From positions 692,001 to 756,000 of the forward strand of contig NW_027488590.1 of assembly GCF_050948215.1 (NCBI RefSeq): a stretch of DNA of 64,000 nucleotides, in the 5' to 3' direction. The notes under the pieces are model-generated. The model did no database searches. It was not told the DNA's origin and saw nothing but the letters and a program-made list of their open reading frames with translations. The stretch's first letter is position 1, and every line of letters begins with the position of its first letter. Below are positions 44,010 to 53,989 of this stretch, in pieces. The translations under genes and the position numbers were made by a program. This DNA comes from Halictus rubicundus (lineage: Eukaryota > Arthropoda > Insecta > Hymenoptera > Halictidae).

Positions 44010-44995
44010 ACATTATTCATATTTAATATACGCCCGTATAATTTGTTTACCAATCATGTTCACGATTTTGATCGAGTATTTCCTCCCAGGGGTAATATGT
44101 TACATTTAGATAATAATACATTTTTCATTACTTCTTTTTCGAAATCCTCATCTTCTCGCGCATTTTTGTCACAGTATCCGTTTTTTGTTTTCACTCTTCA
44201 TTTAATCTTCCACAATTTTCTTTCTTCTTTCTTACAACTCATTCAACCATCTGTTTCCACTCTTCTTTTTTGCATAATTCCTAACTTCCATTATATCCCA
44301 CTAATTGTTTCCACCCATCTTTTCTGTTCCTTTACCTCCTTTCTCATTTACTACAATTTTCTCTAGTTACATTTTTATTCCAGCTCTACTAGCTCTTCCC
44401 ACGTGCTTTTTACTTCTATTTTTATGGCCTTCTCCGCTCTTACTCTCCGCTTTATCCCTTTCATTTCGCTCCTAATTTCTTTTAATATTGCCGCGAACTC
44501 CTTACCTAGTGCGCCTCTTTCTTCTCTGTTAATCCTTGAATAATTTTTTCTCATTCTATCTCACTTTTACTTCTACATTTCTTATAAACCTTTTGTACTT
44601 TCTTTCTTCTTCCCACTTGTACTTTTTGTGTTGTATCTCTCCTGCCTCCTTTACTCGTTACACTTACTTCTGTTTGCTAATTTTATATTTTTCTAGATTC
44701 TCTAATCTTTTACTAATCTTTACCATTAAATAATCTTATTATTCTTTCCTTTGTCTGTGATTTTACATCACAATTTGGTCGTTCTTCTTTCTTTCATTTT
44801 ATTACATTTTTAGAAGATTTTCCCCAAATTTCTCACTGTTTTCTTTTCATTACATAAACATACCATTTTCCACTATTTGTTTCACTGTTTGCACATACGC
44901 TTTTCCATCGTAAGTGGCAAAGACTGCATAAATACTTCAACAATATGAATATTACTACAAAAATTGCTGATAAAACAATGCATACAGATACAGTA
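44010..44995 (-). other. pyrimidine-rich block, possible LINE ORF1 relic on the minus strand
   Basis: The plus strand is strongly C/T-rich, so the minus strand is A/G-rich and encodes a Lys/Glu/Arg-rich text. Part of it (about 44370-44515) reads GKEFAAILKEIRSEMKGIKR and KSTWEELVELE. Charged coiled segments like this occur in gag-like ORF1 of insect LINEs, but no zinc knuckle or other defining motif was found. Confidence 0.25.
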
Positions 44996-44997
44996 TA

Positions 44998-45655
44998 CAG
45001 TGAAGAGCAAAACTGAGTCCACACTATTTGAAAGAGCATAACATTTTTAAAATTAGACTAAATGATATAAGCGTTTTTGAGAAGCTAGAGGGATTAGTTT
45101 ATTAGACGAGGTGTAACAAATATTTTTTTAAAATTTGAATTGGTCTTTTACAACTTTTTTATCCGAACCTGTATTGAAAATTTAAAAAATGTGCCTTATT
45201 TACTCGAATAAATTATATCCACGGTGAAAATTTTACCCATATTGGCTAATTCGTTTACGAGTTATAGACAATTAAAAATGGGAAAAATTTTCGTTTTTCA
45301 AGATTTTCTTCTCATAATCGCAGTTTTAATCGTTTATAACTGAGTGCTGGAGAAGAGAGCGGAGAGGGGGAGGGGGGCATATAGGAACCTATATACGAGG
45401 TTAAAGCACGGTAGGGTAATATGAAGTTCCATTTGGAATCTGCATACTGGTAGTGGGGGTCGTGAAGCGACGGCGGGGAAGATGTTGCTCAGGCCTGTAC
45501 TAGAGCACACGAACTTGGCGAATATTCAAACTCGTTTTTCTCGAAAATGAGGCGTCGAACTAAAAAATGTTGCTCCTTCTTTTCGACTACTTTTTGCATA
45601 TAGAATCACCATCCAGCCACTTGTACCGCGATTTCGGAAACACCCTGTAGTCAAC
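44998..45655. mobile_element. left arm of foldback family F plus another element's right end
   Basis: CAGTGAAGAGCAAAACTGAG starts after TA at 44998 and continues as the family F arm (TTTTTGAGAAGCTAG). 45395-45497 repeats blocks of 27595-27970. GTTTCGGAAA-type text ending ACACCCTG before TA (about 45640-45651) is the right terminus of a CAGGGTG element. The boundaries between these pieces are unclear. Confidence 0.4.
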
Positions 45656-46476
45656 TAATGGCGGGACTGGTTATTTTTGTGAAATGAGAATTTCAGGTCT
45701 ACAGTTTCGTTATTCAGAATGGCGTGTTACAGTCGGAGGAATATCCGAAATACAGATGAAAGGGCACTGGTATATAAATTATTCGTCGCAGACAGAAATT
45801 GATCGGTGTTTCATTGGTGCTTGAAATATGCTGCCGTAGAAAGGGTACGGAAATACGAGGATTATAATTTCGTGAAAAAACATTGTGCAACGGTGACGGC
45901 GGCCGTTTAATTTCGGTTTACAGAACGAATTGGACAAAAGGTAATCGGACACTTTTGTGTCCGCCCTTCTAATTCACTTCGGCTGTCAACTAAATTCGAG
46001 TTCATCGTCGCACGTTGAACGTTGCAATCCGTCGGTCTTTTACAAAGGAAATTAATTTGGCGAACACGCTTTTTCTTTTGCATGGTTCCGTAATTACAAA
46101 AGCTCACGCGTGCGCGGCCAAAATTATACTCCGGAGCAGAATTACCCAGGCAAATGAGATTTATGATAACGCAACGACGCCGGTGTAATGAAATGCGGCC
46201 GGGCTAAACAAAATGAAATTCACTGACCGATTTTTTAAGCCGAAGAGCAATTCAATTTCTTTTTCGTCGGAGTATTTATATTACGCTCGCAATTAAAATT
46301 TATGTGTTTGCTACGAATGCTCGGTGAGGACTGCCGGAATAGTATACATACATACGTGCAAACACTATGAATGACTGCGCTTGTATAGAAATATTACTTA
46401 GCGCGTGGAACGAGTATCAAATTCATATTTCAACTTTTCAGTAACCTATAGCATCGTATAAACACTTTGCTTCATA
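45656..46476. other. no gene recognised
   Basis: 45900-46330 is of balanced composition and might be conserved non-coding sequence, but nothing can be shown from this window alone. Confidence 0.4.
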
Positions 46477-46478
46477 TA

Positions 46479-48050
46479 CAAGGTGTTCATTTGATAACTT
46501 TCCAGCCGAATATCTACAAAAGTTATGAAAGATATTAAAAAAGTGTAAAACACGTGTCCAAGGATGTCGAGGGGGAAAGAGGGAGGCAGTATCAGTTTTT
46601 TATTTGGGTGGCGTTTTCAAGGTCATTTTAAGGTCAACTTTGTTTTTTCAAATGGAATCCTATATTGTTTATTGTGGGATCTTATTCTACGTAACAAGAC
46701 CAGCAATTTTCGTAGGATACTTTTTTTTTATCCTTGCACTAGTTTCGGAGATATTTAAAGGGAAGTAGAGCGAGGCATATTATTGTGTAAAATTCTTTGA
46801 CGCAAATCGTTGATCTTTTTCAGTTGTACTAGCACGTACTTTTGAAAACAAAATTGTCCTCTATTGATCTCTTGTTTATGTTGTCTGTCTTTCAATATAA
46901 GATTGTACTATTTAGTCAAGTGTGAATCATCGTAATAAGAGATATTATATCGTAGTACAATCAATTGTATAAAATGGTGTATTCTTTAAAAGAATGAGTA
47001 GAAATAATTTTTATTGATGGACCTGATGAGTGTGCTCGTCGAACTGCTGCTACGTTTAATGACAGACATCCTGATACACATGTTTCTCATACGTACGTGT
47101 TACAATTAGTTGCAAAGTTTAAGGAAACAGGATCGGTGACAAATTTAAAAAGAAACCAGCCAAAATTCATAAAAGAAGCTGATAAAATCGGAATTATAGG
47201 ACAGTTCACTGTGAATCCTACTAGTTCAATTCGACAAGTTTCAATGGTAACTGTTGTATCAGTGGGATCTGTGCACAAATTACTTAAACATAACAAGTTT
47301 CATCCTTATAAAATGCAGTTGCATCAAAAGTTGTTGAAAGATGACTTTGACAGGCGGATTGAGTTTTGTGAGGAATTAACAAATATGATCAACGTCACTC
47401 CTAATCCAATTAAAAACATTTATTTATGTTAGGAAATGTTATTATAGGTCCTCTGTTTTTCCAAGAGAATTTGAATGGCAATCTGTATTTAAATTCACTG
47501 GACGACATTGATCCACTTATAACAAAAAATCTTGAAAACCAAACAGATGAAGACGGCAATTTTCTGTTAAGTGAAAAACTTTTGTACTTTCAACACGATA
47601 GTGCTCCCCCACGTTACCAGTTCGCCAGTGGTTAAACAATCGATTCCCACTAAGATCTAACTCCAGTCGACTTCTTTTTGTGGGGACACTTAAAGTCTGT
47701 TGTTTAGAGAACACAGCCAGAAAGCGTCAACAATTTGCATCGCAGAATTGTACAGGAATGTAGAGCTATTCCGACAGATACCATCAAAAATGTTCGTTCA
47801 GAATTTGAGAATCGTCTGTCTTATTGTTTAGAAAAAACGGAAAACATTTTGAAAATTTGTTATAGTTATAAAGTAATTACAAACTTTCTCGCAGTACAAC
47901 TATGGCTCGCTCTACTTCTCTTTAAATATCTCCGAAACTAGTGCGCGGATAAAAAAAAAGTATCCTACGAAAATTGCTGGTCTTTTTAAGTAGAGTAAGA
48001 TCCCATAATAAAAAATATAGGTTTCCATTTGAAAAAACAAAGTTAACCCG
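46479..48050 (+). mobile_element. mariner-like transposon relic with ~145-bp subterminal inverted repeats
   Basis: The left end CAAGGTGTTCATTTGATAAC follows TA (46477-46478). The region 46637-46783 is inverted at 47905-48048 (AACTTTGTTTTTTCAAATGG, ACCAGCAATTTTCGTAGG, ACTAGTTTCGGAGATATTTA). The left terminal 160 bp has no partner on the right, so the right end is truncated near 48050. The interior encodes a broken transposase. Confidence 0.72.
46974..47870 (+). pseudogene. mariner-like transposase pseudogene (insect DDE type)
   Basis: Starting MVYSLKE then a stop, the plus strand continues DECARRTAATFNDRHPDTHV and LVAKFKETGSV, the first helix-turn-helix. It then reads NPTSSIRQVS and KFHPYKMQLHQ, the second DNA-binding block, and DDFDRRIEFCEELT. 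A stop at about 47430 coincides with a deletion of the first catalytic Asp region. The text then resumes with GPLFFQENLNGNLYL, YFQHDSAPP (second Asp) and, after more stops, DLTPVDFFLWGHLKS, the third acidic-residue region. It ends NLHRRIVQECRAI and EFENRLSYCLE. At least four stops or frame changes are present, so it is dead. The family is common in ants. Confidence 0.82.
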
Positions 48051-48059
48051 CAAAGAGTT

Positions 48060-48478
48060 AAAATCAATTTCTTTTTCTTCTCTTGTTTACGACTCAACAA
48101 CAGCGCGACGCTGACGGTACGTTCCGCGTGGCTTCTCGCCGAGTAGGTGTTAGCCGCACTCTAATTGGTTTGTATTTTTCATTAATATCTCGAAATCAAA
48201 ATGCTCCAGCGCGAGATGGAAAAGGTGCCTCGATGAAGAAGCATAGCCCCCAGGGTAACTAGGAGGAGGTCAGTGGAGGGAGAATGTTTAGAGGGTAGTC
48301 CCAGTTTGCAAATAGTACCCCTCACGGGAACAATCACCGAGGAGTCCCTCGCTTTCCCGGGGTTGCGATGATCCCTGGAAGTAGTGCGTAAATGCATTTC
48401 AACCCCCTCTACTCAAAACAATAAAAAGAAAAGAAATCATCCCTTTCCGGATTTTCAATACTTTTTGACACACTCTGT
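48060..48478. other. GC-richer unique block, no gene
   Basis: 48190-48420 is GC-rich with no long frame. It might be a repeat fragment, but no partner lies in this window. Confidence 0.35.
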
Positions 48479-48676
48479 ATATCTGACACAAATCTATCAA
48501 ACGGAAGTTTCAAATTTTCAATATAGGCCCAGACAAGAAACTTAAAAAGCATCTACTAATATTTTTTTCGCGATTCCGACAAATTGAAAATTTCTTAAAA
48601 ATTTCTTTTATGCGTCAACTAATCGTTCTAACTCCTGAAAGCGATTCAAGTTGTTTAGTTACATTTCAACCCTTAA

Positions 48677-49226
48677 GCAGTACAGTGTTCACTCGGATTA
48701 CGAAGTGTTGTACTGGGACCTTTCTAAAGTTCTGTATAAATCTTCTCAGATTCCTTTAATTGTACAGGGTGAGACACCTAAAACAGACCTCCTGAATAAC
48801 TCGATTGCTATTGGCGATGGAATAAATGCATCAGACGAAACTTGCGTGGTTTCGAGGGTGAAAATAATTCTACGCTAATAGTTTTTTTGTAGATGGACGC
48901 GTAGAGGATGAATGCAGGACAACTCCGTTTTTTAAATTAGAATGACGTACTTTTCTATGTACTATCTAATAAGGCGTGTATGACACGTACCAGTGACCTA
49001 TGGCTCAAGGTCATTCAAGATCGTTGAAGGTCAATCGCGATGGAAAATATTCCCACCTTGAAGAACTAAATAAGTCTTTGATCTTTGTAAGAGTAAATGG
49101 TCCAAATGTTCTGGAAAGAAGTTGAAGAAACATGATAATTGCAATTATAGTAGAATACAAAAGAGAACGTTAGTGTACAGAAATATTGTTGGGGTCACAA
49201 AAGACCCTAGTATACCAGTTAGGGGT
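48677..49226. mobile_element. TTAA MITE (second family) carrying a TA-type insertion
   Basis: TTAA flanks lie at 48673-48676 and 49227-49230. The outer parts match the MITE at 24164-24399 (GTGTTCACTCGGATTACGAAG on the left; TCCAAATGTTCTGGAAAGAA and GGGGTCACAAAAGACCCTAG on the right). The middle, about 48768-49067, is absent from that copy. The element appears to sit inside a family F foldback (left part about 48500-48672, resuming at 49231), whose consensus carries TTAA at exactly this point. Confidence 0.62.
48768..49067. mobile_element. TA-type element fragment nested in a TTAA MITE
   Basis: CAGGGTGAGACACCTAAAAC starts after TA (48766-48767). Interior text matches 13311-13420. The inverted right terminus was not found, so the right limit is set by where the host MITE resumes. 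Confidence 0.45.
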
Positions 49227-49234
49227 TAAGCAAG

Positions 49235-50030
49235 TTATTCTATTGTAAAGAGAGCTTTCTTTCGACAGTTATCTATTAAGAACGATAAATGGGATAATGT
49301 GGTTAGGTTAGGCAGCGTGGTGAGGCAGCGTGTATTTTGTCCGGCTATTCCATCAACGATATACTAAACAAAATATGTCAGCCCCGTCAACAGGCGCATT
49401 AGGGGATTCTGTATTCGGAAAATATTACGGGCTGCAATTTATTCCGAGAAGGCGTCCGCTTCTCGAAAGGGATAGACCAATCACGAAATAATTAGGCACT
49501 AAAGCGGCTTGCCTATTATGCGGGGGTAATATAATTAATGCCGATATTACACCTCACACCCGTTTACTCACGCCGACAAGTCCCTTCCTATATTCCCGGG
49601 AGATTCTGAAAATAAAATCCCGGGGATCATCCAGCTAGCCTCGTACGTACATAGCGGGGGGTTTCTGGGCTAGCGGCAGGCTTTCCCTGGATTTACGAGT
49701 GGATATTATGCAGATGGTACTTGCATTAAACGCACTGACAGTGCAATACTGCACGGGTGAAAAAGTAAGACTGATGCGATAACCAATTCGTAAGTGGTTT
49801 ATCATATATCACTCCAAATTGACGGCTTTCCTCGTTGAAGTGGAATGAATTACAGAAGAAACTCCCGTGTCCGAATTAAGGGAGTAGACCATCTCGACTA
49901 TCTGAGCACGTACAATGTTTTCCGGATTTTTTCAATGATAATTAGTCAGTGAAACATTACGATTTTTAACAGTAACATTGACACAACTCTTAACTGTATT
50001 CGCCATTTTTTTTTAAACGGCCTTTTGTTG
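49235..50030. other. no gene recognised
   Basis: 49320-49740 is of balanced composition with no long frame. It contains CCCGGGAGATTCTG and AAAATCCCGGGG, a loose inverted pair. Nothing else was identified. Confidence 0.4.
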
Positions 50031-50032
50031 AT

Positions 50033-50328
50033 GCAAGATGTAAAGAAATGTTTGGTCTTGGCTGCCATAGGAGTATCCTACATCTTCGGATCGACGAAGA
50101 TGTGTAAAAAAAAGTTGCCGCAAAATTGTGCTTGACCTTGAATTTCAAGGTCAAGTTTTTTGTTTATTGCATTGTATTCTACGCGTCATGTCGATAAAAC
50201 AAAATTTGGCCTTGAAATTCAAGATCAAGGACAATTTTGTGGCACTTATTTTTTACAGATCTACATCGATATGAAGATGTAAAATTTTCCTATGGGAGCC
50301 AAGACCAAATATTTCTTTACTCCGCGTA
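50033..50328. mobile_element. foldback MITE, family E, copy 2 (both arms full)
   Basis: The left arm GTAAAGAAATGTTTGGTCTT and right arm AAGACCAAATATTTCTTTAC pair, as do the centre repeats CTTGAATTTCAAGGTCAAG / GGCCTTGAAATTCAAGATCAA. It is about 296 bp. It preserves arm sequence that copy 1 lacks on one side; its terminal bases are degenerate. Confidence 0.68.
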
Positions 50329-50575
50329 CATCGATGGATGACTGCCATTGCTGACAATCATTGAAACGGCTGAAAGGAAAACTTTTTTTCTTGTCCTCAA
50401 ACTAGAAGCCTGCTGAAAATGTAGATTGACTGAGATTAGAAGAATTTAAGAGTCTAGTCACAGACTTTGACAAAATTTATTCATATCATTAAATGAAAAG
50501 GTACAGTTTTATTTTATTACAGAATTCTGACTGTCACAATTAATTTAGAAAATTCGTATTTCTTATTTCCAGTTA

Positions 50576-50992
50576 TTATATTATCATTGTCGAACCAGAA
50601 TCTTGTTTGCTGGGTGTCTGGTGTGTGATTATAATGTTAATTATACGTAACCGTGTTTGGGCAGCAAGTTTTCGAAAGATTGGAATACAAAGCCGAAGTA
50701 GCTGGTGCAAGATGATTTTCTTAGCGAACGACACAGTGCTGATCGATACTTGGAACTTTTTCAAAGTGTCACCGAGCTTGAGATAATACGAATATACAGA
50801 TAGAACCTTCTTCGCATTTCCTACTACCAACTTTCCTCTGTTCGACCCGGTTGTCCAACCACGTGGCTGCAACTGCTCGTCTACCTTTACCAAAAGTTCG
50901 CTTATCCTCCGTTCTCCGGGGACCGATCGAAGTATGATCGAAAAAAGAAAGTATAGAGATGCTGACAAAATATAGTCTGAGTTCTCCACCAC
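50576..50992 (-). CDS. unrecognised 138-codon open frame
   Basis: This is the longest frame in its neighbourhood, in a patch richer in GC than its flanks. The predicted peptide begins with a hydrophobic stretch (about 7-22), has a Gly/Arg/Lys middle, and has no motif I recognise. The plus strand is also partly open, so it may be a chance frame or an exon remnant. No promoter or splice context supports it. Confidence 0.12.
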   Translation of the reverse strand: MVENSDYILSASLYFLFSIILRSVPGERRISELLVKVDEQLQPRGWTTGSNRGKLVVGNAKKVLSVYSYYLKLGDTLKKFQVSISTVSFAKKIILHQLLRLCIPIFRKLAAQTRLRIINIIITHQTPSKQDSGSTMII

Positions 50993-50999
50993 GAGCTCC

Positions 51000-52155
51000 G
51001 TTTATTGAAGTTACAAGAACGTTCTCGCTGCGTCATGAACATTAATAATACGGAAATATAAAACTTGTTCTACCAAGGGGCCATGTCCACTTAATATGTA
51101 ATAGAAGTGTGAATTATTATTCGTAACTTTATTTATACAATATAATTAATGTCGTGGACGAACCGTCTTGTAACGATTGTAATGCACTAAAAAATAAAAA
51201 TAGCAGTACGTGCTACCATATGAATAATAAAAACAAAATGTGAGCACTTGGTTTTTAGAAAAACATTAGCAGTCTTCTATTCAGTATTGGAGCAGCTCGA
51301 AATTGGTGTTTATATTTTTATTAGTATTTCTGTTATAGTTCGTATGATTATAAATTACAATTTAACGACAAATAACATGTTAAGAGCTAATCTTTTCACA
51401 ACACAGATTTGTATGGTTTTGTACATGCTACTACATGAGCCTATTAGATTGTTGCATATGAAATGTTCAATTTATAACAGTAACATTAAACGAACGTAAC
51501 TTTCTTTCTAAATGAACATATTGGTCAAAGTAAGCACCATTGTAATCAACTTATTCTGTCAATCTTGATTCTATTACGCTAAAAATTGACTTTTTTGGTC
51601 ATTCGCATTCTTCATTTACAAGATTGTTATCTCTATTTTGTAGTCCTTTTTACCATGAACAAATAGTACCTTAATCAATCACCACATTTTAGCCAAAAAA
51701 CACATAATAGTCATTACGTTATTTCTCATTTTTTTTTTTTTTTATTTAACAGTAAACTTATACATCCAAATTAAAATTGAAGATAGGATACTAGGGATTA
51801 GCTTTATACCTCAAAGTTTTATATAATTAACCTGTAGATTGTAATAGAAACAAACATTTTATAAGTAAAAGTAAATGTAAAAAGTGAACTCACTCTCTGT
51901 TTTCTATGCTTAAACTGACGTTAACTCATATCTTTATGATATGAATGGGTCTTTTCTTAGAAAAGTTAGAAAAAAATATTTCGATACCATTTATAGCAGT
52001 ATAAATATTAATCTGTAACATGTATGGGGAAGTAGTCTGTATCACTTATAGTCTATGTACGTAGTTCACTTTATATTTTATGTCTTAAGCAATTATTACA
52101 CGTATTTGAATGCAGGAAATGATTAGACATAAATATCCAATTGATTACAGATCTT
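51000..52155. other. no gene recognised
   Basis: This is AT-rich. An 83-codon frame (51248-51499) is hydrophobic but matches nothing known to me. There is a run of 17 T at about 51730. Confidence 0.4.
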
Positions 52156-52161
52156 TGTTAA

Positions 52162-52365
52162 TACTAGGATTAACAGACAGTTCGCGATGACACACATTGT
52201 TGTTCGACAATGATTGCAAATATGAAAATGTTTTTGTTCAAAATTATCAAACGAACTGATCTATCGATACACGTTATGATATAAATTAAATTTCAGCAAA
52301 TCTACTCTTGCGATTTTTATAAAAAGTTAAAAGCTGGGCATTTCGGCTCATCAGTACTTCCAGTG
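52162..52365. mobile_element. degenerate piggyBac-like TTAA MITE, copy 3
   Basis: TTAA flanks lie at 52158-52161 and 52366-52369, with ends TACTAGG and CCAGTG. At 204 bp it is close to copies 1 and 2. A decayed subterminal hairpin (AGCTG...CGGCT, about 52330-52348) is in the same relative place. It is more diverged than the other two copies. Confidence 0.45.
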
Positions 52366-52369
52366 TTAA

Positions 52370-53268
52370 AAACAAACCTCGGTGTGGAATAAAACGTTGA
52401 TTGGGATTTATTCTATACACGGACTAGTAGAGTTGTGTAAAACTCACGCGTACATCGTGGCATGTGACGCGTGAAATAAAAAAAAATTGTCGAAACTTTT
52501 GCAAAATTGTGAAACTCTTCTGAAATGCTTGATTCATGAAAGTAGAGATCCGAGCTTAAATTGGATCGTATCAACGTGCTGTCGATAAATTGATGGAATT
52601 TAATTAAGAACGTTATCCAATTAGCAATTCGAGACGCGTAGAATTCAGATTGATGAAACGAAAATAAAAAAAAAGTTTGGTGCATTGTTATGATTACAAC
52701 GTCGCTATTTATAGATTGCCCGACAAGAATCGAGTTTGACTTTTACAAACTGTTTGCCCATTTCGACGAAAAATTGGAAACAAGATTGCAGATATAGTGC
52801 ATTTGCAGTTTCGATGAGCATGCGGAATCTTTAACTTTTCCAATGAAAAAGCAAATGACACGATTACAAATTTCCTATTCTTTAATTCATTTAAGTTGCT
52901 CTTTTTATGGTTTGCGGTCATTTAATTGCTTCACTCCGACACTCCATGACTTTGAAAGAGTATGTTTGTTGCATGAGACACCGTATCAGATCGAAAACCA
53001 TATTTACCCTTTCTTTCATAATAGTTCATTGCTGGACTGCAGATTTCATGTATTCATAATTGATTAAACTTATTAACAGATGAAATCGATTTTTTATTTA
53101 CTTCTGTTTTCTTCAATTAATACAGAAAATTTTTATTTCGCATAAAGATCGTTAGTCTATCTATTACATACGTTTTTTCAAATTATTAAACTGCAAAGGT
53201 ATACAACGTAGAATTGTATGTACTGTAAATGAAATTTTGCATTTGTATGGAGGAAAACATTTCAATGC
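52370..53268. other. no gene recognised
   Basis: Short frames only, in balanced to AT-rich sequence. No repeat partner was found. Confidence 0.4.
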
Positions 53269-53271
53269 ATA

Positions 53272-53550
53272 CAGGGTGAGTCTCGTAACGTGACGATCTC
53301 AAATAACTCGTAAGTTATTTGCTGTACGAAAAAATGTTTCGAACAAAAGTTACATGGTTTTCTGGGAGACATACAGTGCTCTAATCAGTTTTTTATTACT
53401 TTGCTTTTTCTTCGAGATATGAGGGTCACTTTCAGTTCTTTAAATGGAATATCTCATATTTTTTCCCAAATTCGGATAAATTATGAAATACTACGTAAAA
53501 AAGTATTATATAATGTGGCACTTAAAATGAATGATAATTATACCAATAGC
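53272..53550. mobile_element. left arm of foldback family B
   Basis: CAGGGTGAGTCTCGTAACGT starts after TA (53270-53271). The body matches 31915-32170 (GTTACATGGTTTTCTGGGAG, GATATGAGGGTCAC, AATTCGGATAAA). No right arm is present here. Confidence 0.6.
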
Positions 53551-53739
53551 CTGGTATAAGATAGAACCCCCTATCTCCCCTATCCCCCAACCCCTAAGAT
53601 GAGAGTTTAAGGGTGAAAGTCGCAGATTTTTCGTTCCTTATGTGATCATCTTGAAACGTTTGTAGCTCATTGCAACATTGACCGATTTTTGAAATTTTCA
53701 GTATGCATATAAGTTATCGAAATCTAAAAAACGCATTTT

Positions 53740-53985
53740 TTAAATTATCATTATAGGCTCAGATAAAAAAGTAAATAATCATAATTTTTTCATTTTTTTA
53801 TCATTCCAATCAATTGCAATCTAAAAAATGTTTGTTTAGTTATTCTCTAGCAAACTAGTTGGTGTAACATCTAAAAAAGATTCAAGTCATTTGAACCAAT
53901 TTTAAAAAAGTTATTCCGCTTGAAAAGGTGTCAACATACTTTCCGGCGCGAGTGTACGTTTCACTGTTACTGAACATCGTAATAA
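53740..53985. mobile_element. right arm fragment of foldback family F
   Basis: CAATTGCAATCTAAAAAATG, then AACTAGTTGGTGTAACAT, then AAAAAAGTTATTCCGCTTG, follow the same order as the right arm at 41700-41830. The termini are degenerate. Confidence 0.45.
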
Positions 53986-53989
53986 TAAA

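Noticed and set aside
44001..44366. 121-codon plus-strand frame rich in Phe/Ser
   Set aside because: Composition-driven: the plus strand is a pyrimidine-rich block whose complement looks like charged LINE-type sequence.
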